A stretch of DNA of 57,623 bases from Polysphondylium violaceum (Eukaryota > Evosea > Eumycetozoa > Dictyosteliales > Dictyosteliaceae), in contig AJWJ01000097.1 of NCBI GenBank assembly GCA_000277445.1, positions 1 to 57,623 of the forward strand. The letters are read 5' to 3'. Under the pieces are notes generated by a model that had not been told where the DNA came from, did no database searches, and saw only the letters and a list, made by a program, of their open reading frames with translations. How positions within the stretch are numbered: the first letter of the stretch is position 1; the number at the start of each line of letters is the position of its first letter. A program made the position numbers and the translations under genes. Of this stretch, positions 56,844 through 57,623 are shown piece after piece.

Positions 56844-57623
56844 ATGAATAGTGCAACAAAAAAAAATAAGAAAAAGAATCAGGAAACTAATGAAGTTGAA
56901 AGATTAACAAAATTATTTGAGCAACAACTAAAGGAAGTAAGAGATCAACACAATGCAGAGATTAGAAAAAAAGTTGAAGATATTAAAATGAAAGATGAAA
57001 AAATTAAAATGAATGAAGAAGAAATTAAAATGAAAGATGAAGAAATTAAAATGAATGAAGAAGAAATTAAAATGAAAGATGAAAAAATTAAAATGAAAGA
57101 TGAAAAAATTAAAATGAAAGATGAAGAAATTAAAATGAAAGATGAAGAAATTAAAATGAAAGATGAAGAAATTAAAATGAATGAAGAAGATCGTAAAATC
57201 AAAGATGAAATCGTAAATAAAATAGAATTATTGAATGAAACAAAAAAGATAAAAAGTAAGTTTACAAAACATGGCATTTTTAGACAAATACTGATAGTTA
57301 TTTAATATAGATCTTTTTGTAAAATTTCCTACTATTTCAAAAACAAATATTACTCTAAAATCTTCATCCACTCATCAAGACTGCGAGTGTTTAGAAGACA
57401 AAAAGTTTCAACTTTTGCCTAATTTTGAAGAGTTAGCTTTAAAAAATGGAGAAAAGGAATCAAATCTTATAGCTATCTTAAGATCTAAGTTTTATAGGCC
57501 TATTGCTGAAAATGAACAAGCATTATATAAATTTGTTGAGGCAGTCTTTGTTGATGCTCTTCAAATCCTTGACTATGAATCCGAGATATCAATTGAAATT
57601 GAAAAATCCTTAGATGGAATTAT
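56844..57623 (+). CDS. Heptad-repeat coiled-coil protein (partial, runs off right edge)
   Basis: Exon 1 56844-57255 and exon 2 from 57310 to the edge, 54-nt phase-1 intron (donor GTAAGT, acceptor ATAG). The Lys-rich start (MNSATKKNKKKN) is followed by a coiled coil with ~11 near-identical heptads of the form IKMKDE(E/K), residues ~45-125. After the splice: NLFVKFPTISKTNITLKSSS, a Cys pair, then helical sequence (FVEAVFVDALQILDYESEI). The C-terminal part vaguely recalls Crinkler-type proteins, which also follow coiled coils in some dictyostelids; this is a weak impression. ATG context is A-rich. Confidence 0.7.
56985..57200. repeat. 21-bp tandem minisatellite encoding heptads
   Basis: About ten tandem 21-bp units (ATTAAAATGAAAGATGAAGA-type), each coding one seven-residue coiled-coil heptad. 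Units fall into two alternating variants (KMKDE and KMNEE), pointing to recent expansion by slippage or unequal exchange. Confidence 0.92.

Noticed and set aside
1-57623. tRNA genes, CRISPR arrays, insertion sequences
   Set aside because: No A/B-box pairs with a foldable cloverleaf were found by eye; CRISPR and bacterial IS elements do not fit this eukaryotic sequence, and no spaced direct repeats occur.

Overview
The window is nuclear DNA from a dictyostelid social amoeba. Evidence: very AT-rich intergenic DNA with long A and T runs; short introns (about 50-220 nt) with GTA-type donors; frequent poly-Asn, poly-Gln, poly-Thr and Ser/Asn tracts from AAT/CAA/ACA repeats; and dictyostelid-flavoured families (hssA/2C/7E-like small protein, FNIP repeat relic, ComC-like LRR-TIG-EGF receptor, hybrid histidine kinase, several RhoGEFs). 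The species is not identifiable from the sequence alone.

Layout. 1-3859 (-): a Rad5-like SNF2 helicase with an internal RING finger, cut by the left edge. 4369-4632 (+): a tiny gene with a 13-nt first exon. 5006-7110 (-): membrane-anchored RhoGEF. 7483-10268 (-): AP-1 gamma adaptin. 10724-11332 (+): Siw14-type phosphatase, followed by an FNIP relic. 12086-14107 (-): SANT/Myb protein with an SR tract. 14108-17819: gene-poor DNA holding a possible structured RNA and two related mini-genes of 43 and 50 codons. 17820-21418 (-): ComC-like receptor. 21876-22457 (-): mitochondrial-type hotdog dehydratase. 23694-27255 (+): RapGAP-CNH protein. 27842-29529 (+): SRRM2/Cwc21 homologue with an apparent frameshift. 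29736-31896 (+): unknown acidic protein. 32439-32724 (+): hssA-like small gene. 32987-34609 (+): Tc1/mariner/IS630-like transposase-derived gene lacking one catalytic Asp. 34783-36310 (+): tail-anchored calponin-homology protein with a frame break near its start. 36386-37132 (-): SPRY protein. 38802-41392 (-): second RhoGEF. 43315-46534 (+): BRD7/9-like bromodomain protein. 46822-47574 (-): LOG-type phosphoribohydrolase. 50590-55872 (+): a two-receiver hybrid histidine kinase whose phosphoacceptor His position is Ser. The right end has a decayed gene and a coiled-coil gene cut by the edge.

The genes are a normal mixed eukaryotic neighbourhood rather than an operon-like system. Common threads are small-GTPase control (two RhoGEFs, one RapGAP), cell-surface and signal-relay functions (ComC-like receptor, hybrid kinase, LOG enzyme), and nuclear factors (SNF2-RING, bromodomain, Myb, SRRM2). 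Exon structures were built by hand from splice signals and reading phase; every multi-exon model given closes in frame to its stop, except the two genes flagged with frame breaks. The most notable items are the His-less hybrid kinase, the tandem mini-gene pair, the catalytically altered transposase gene, a possible structured RNA, and two G-quadruplex motifs in long upstream regions.
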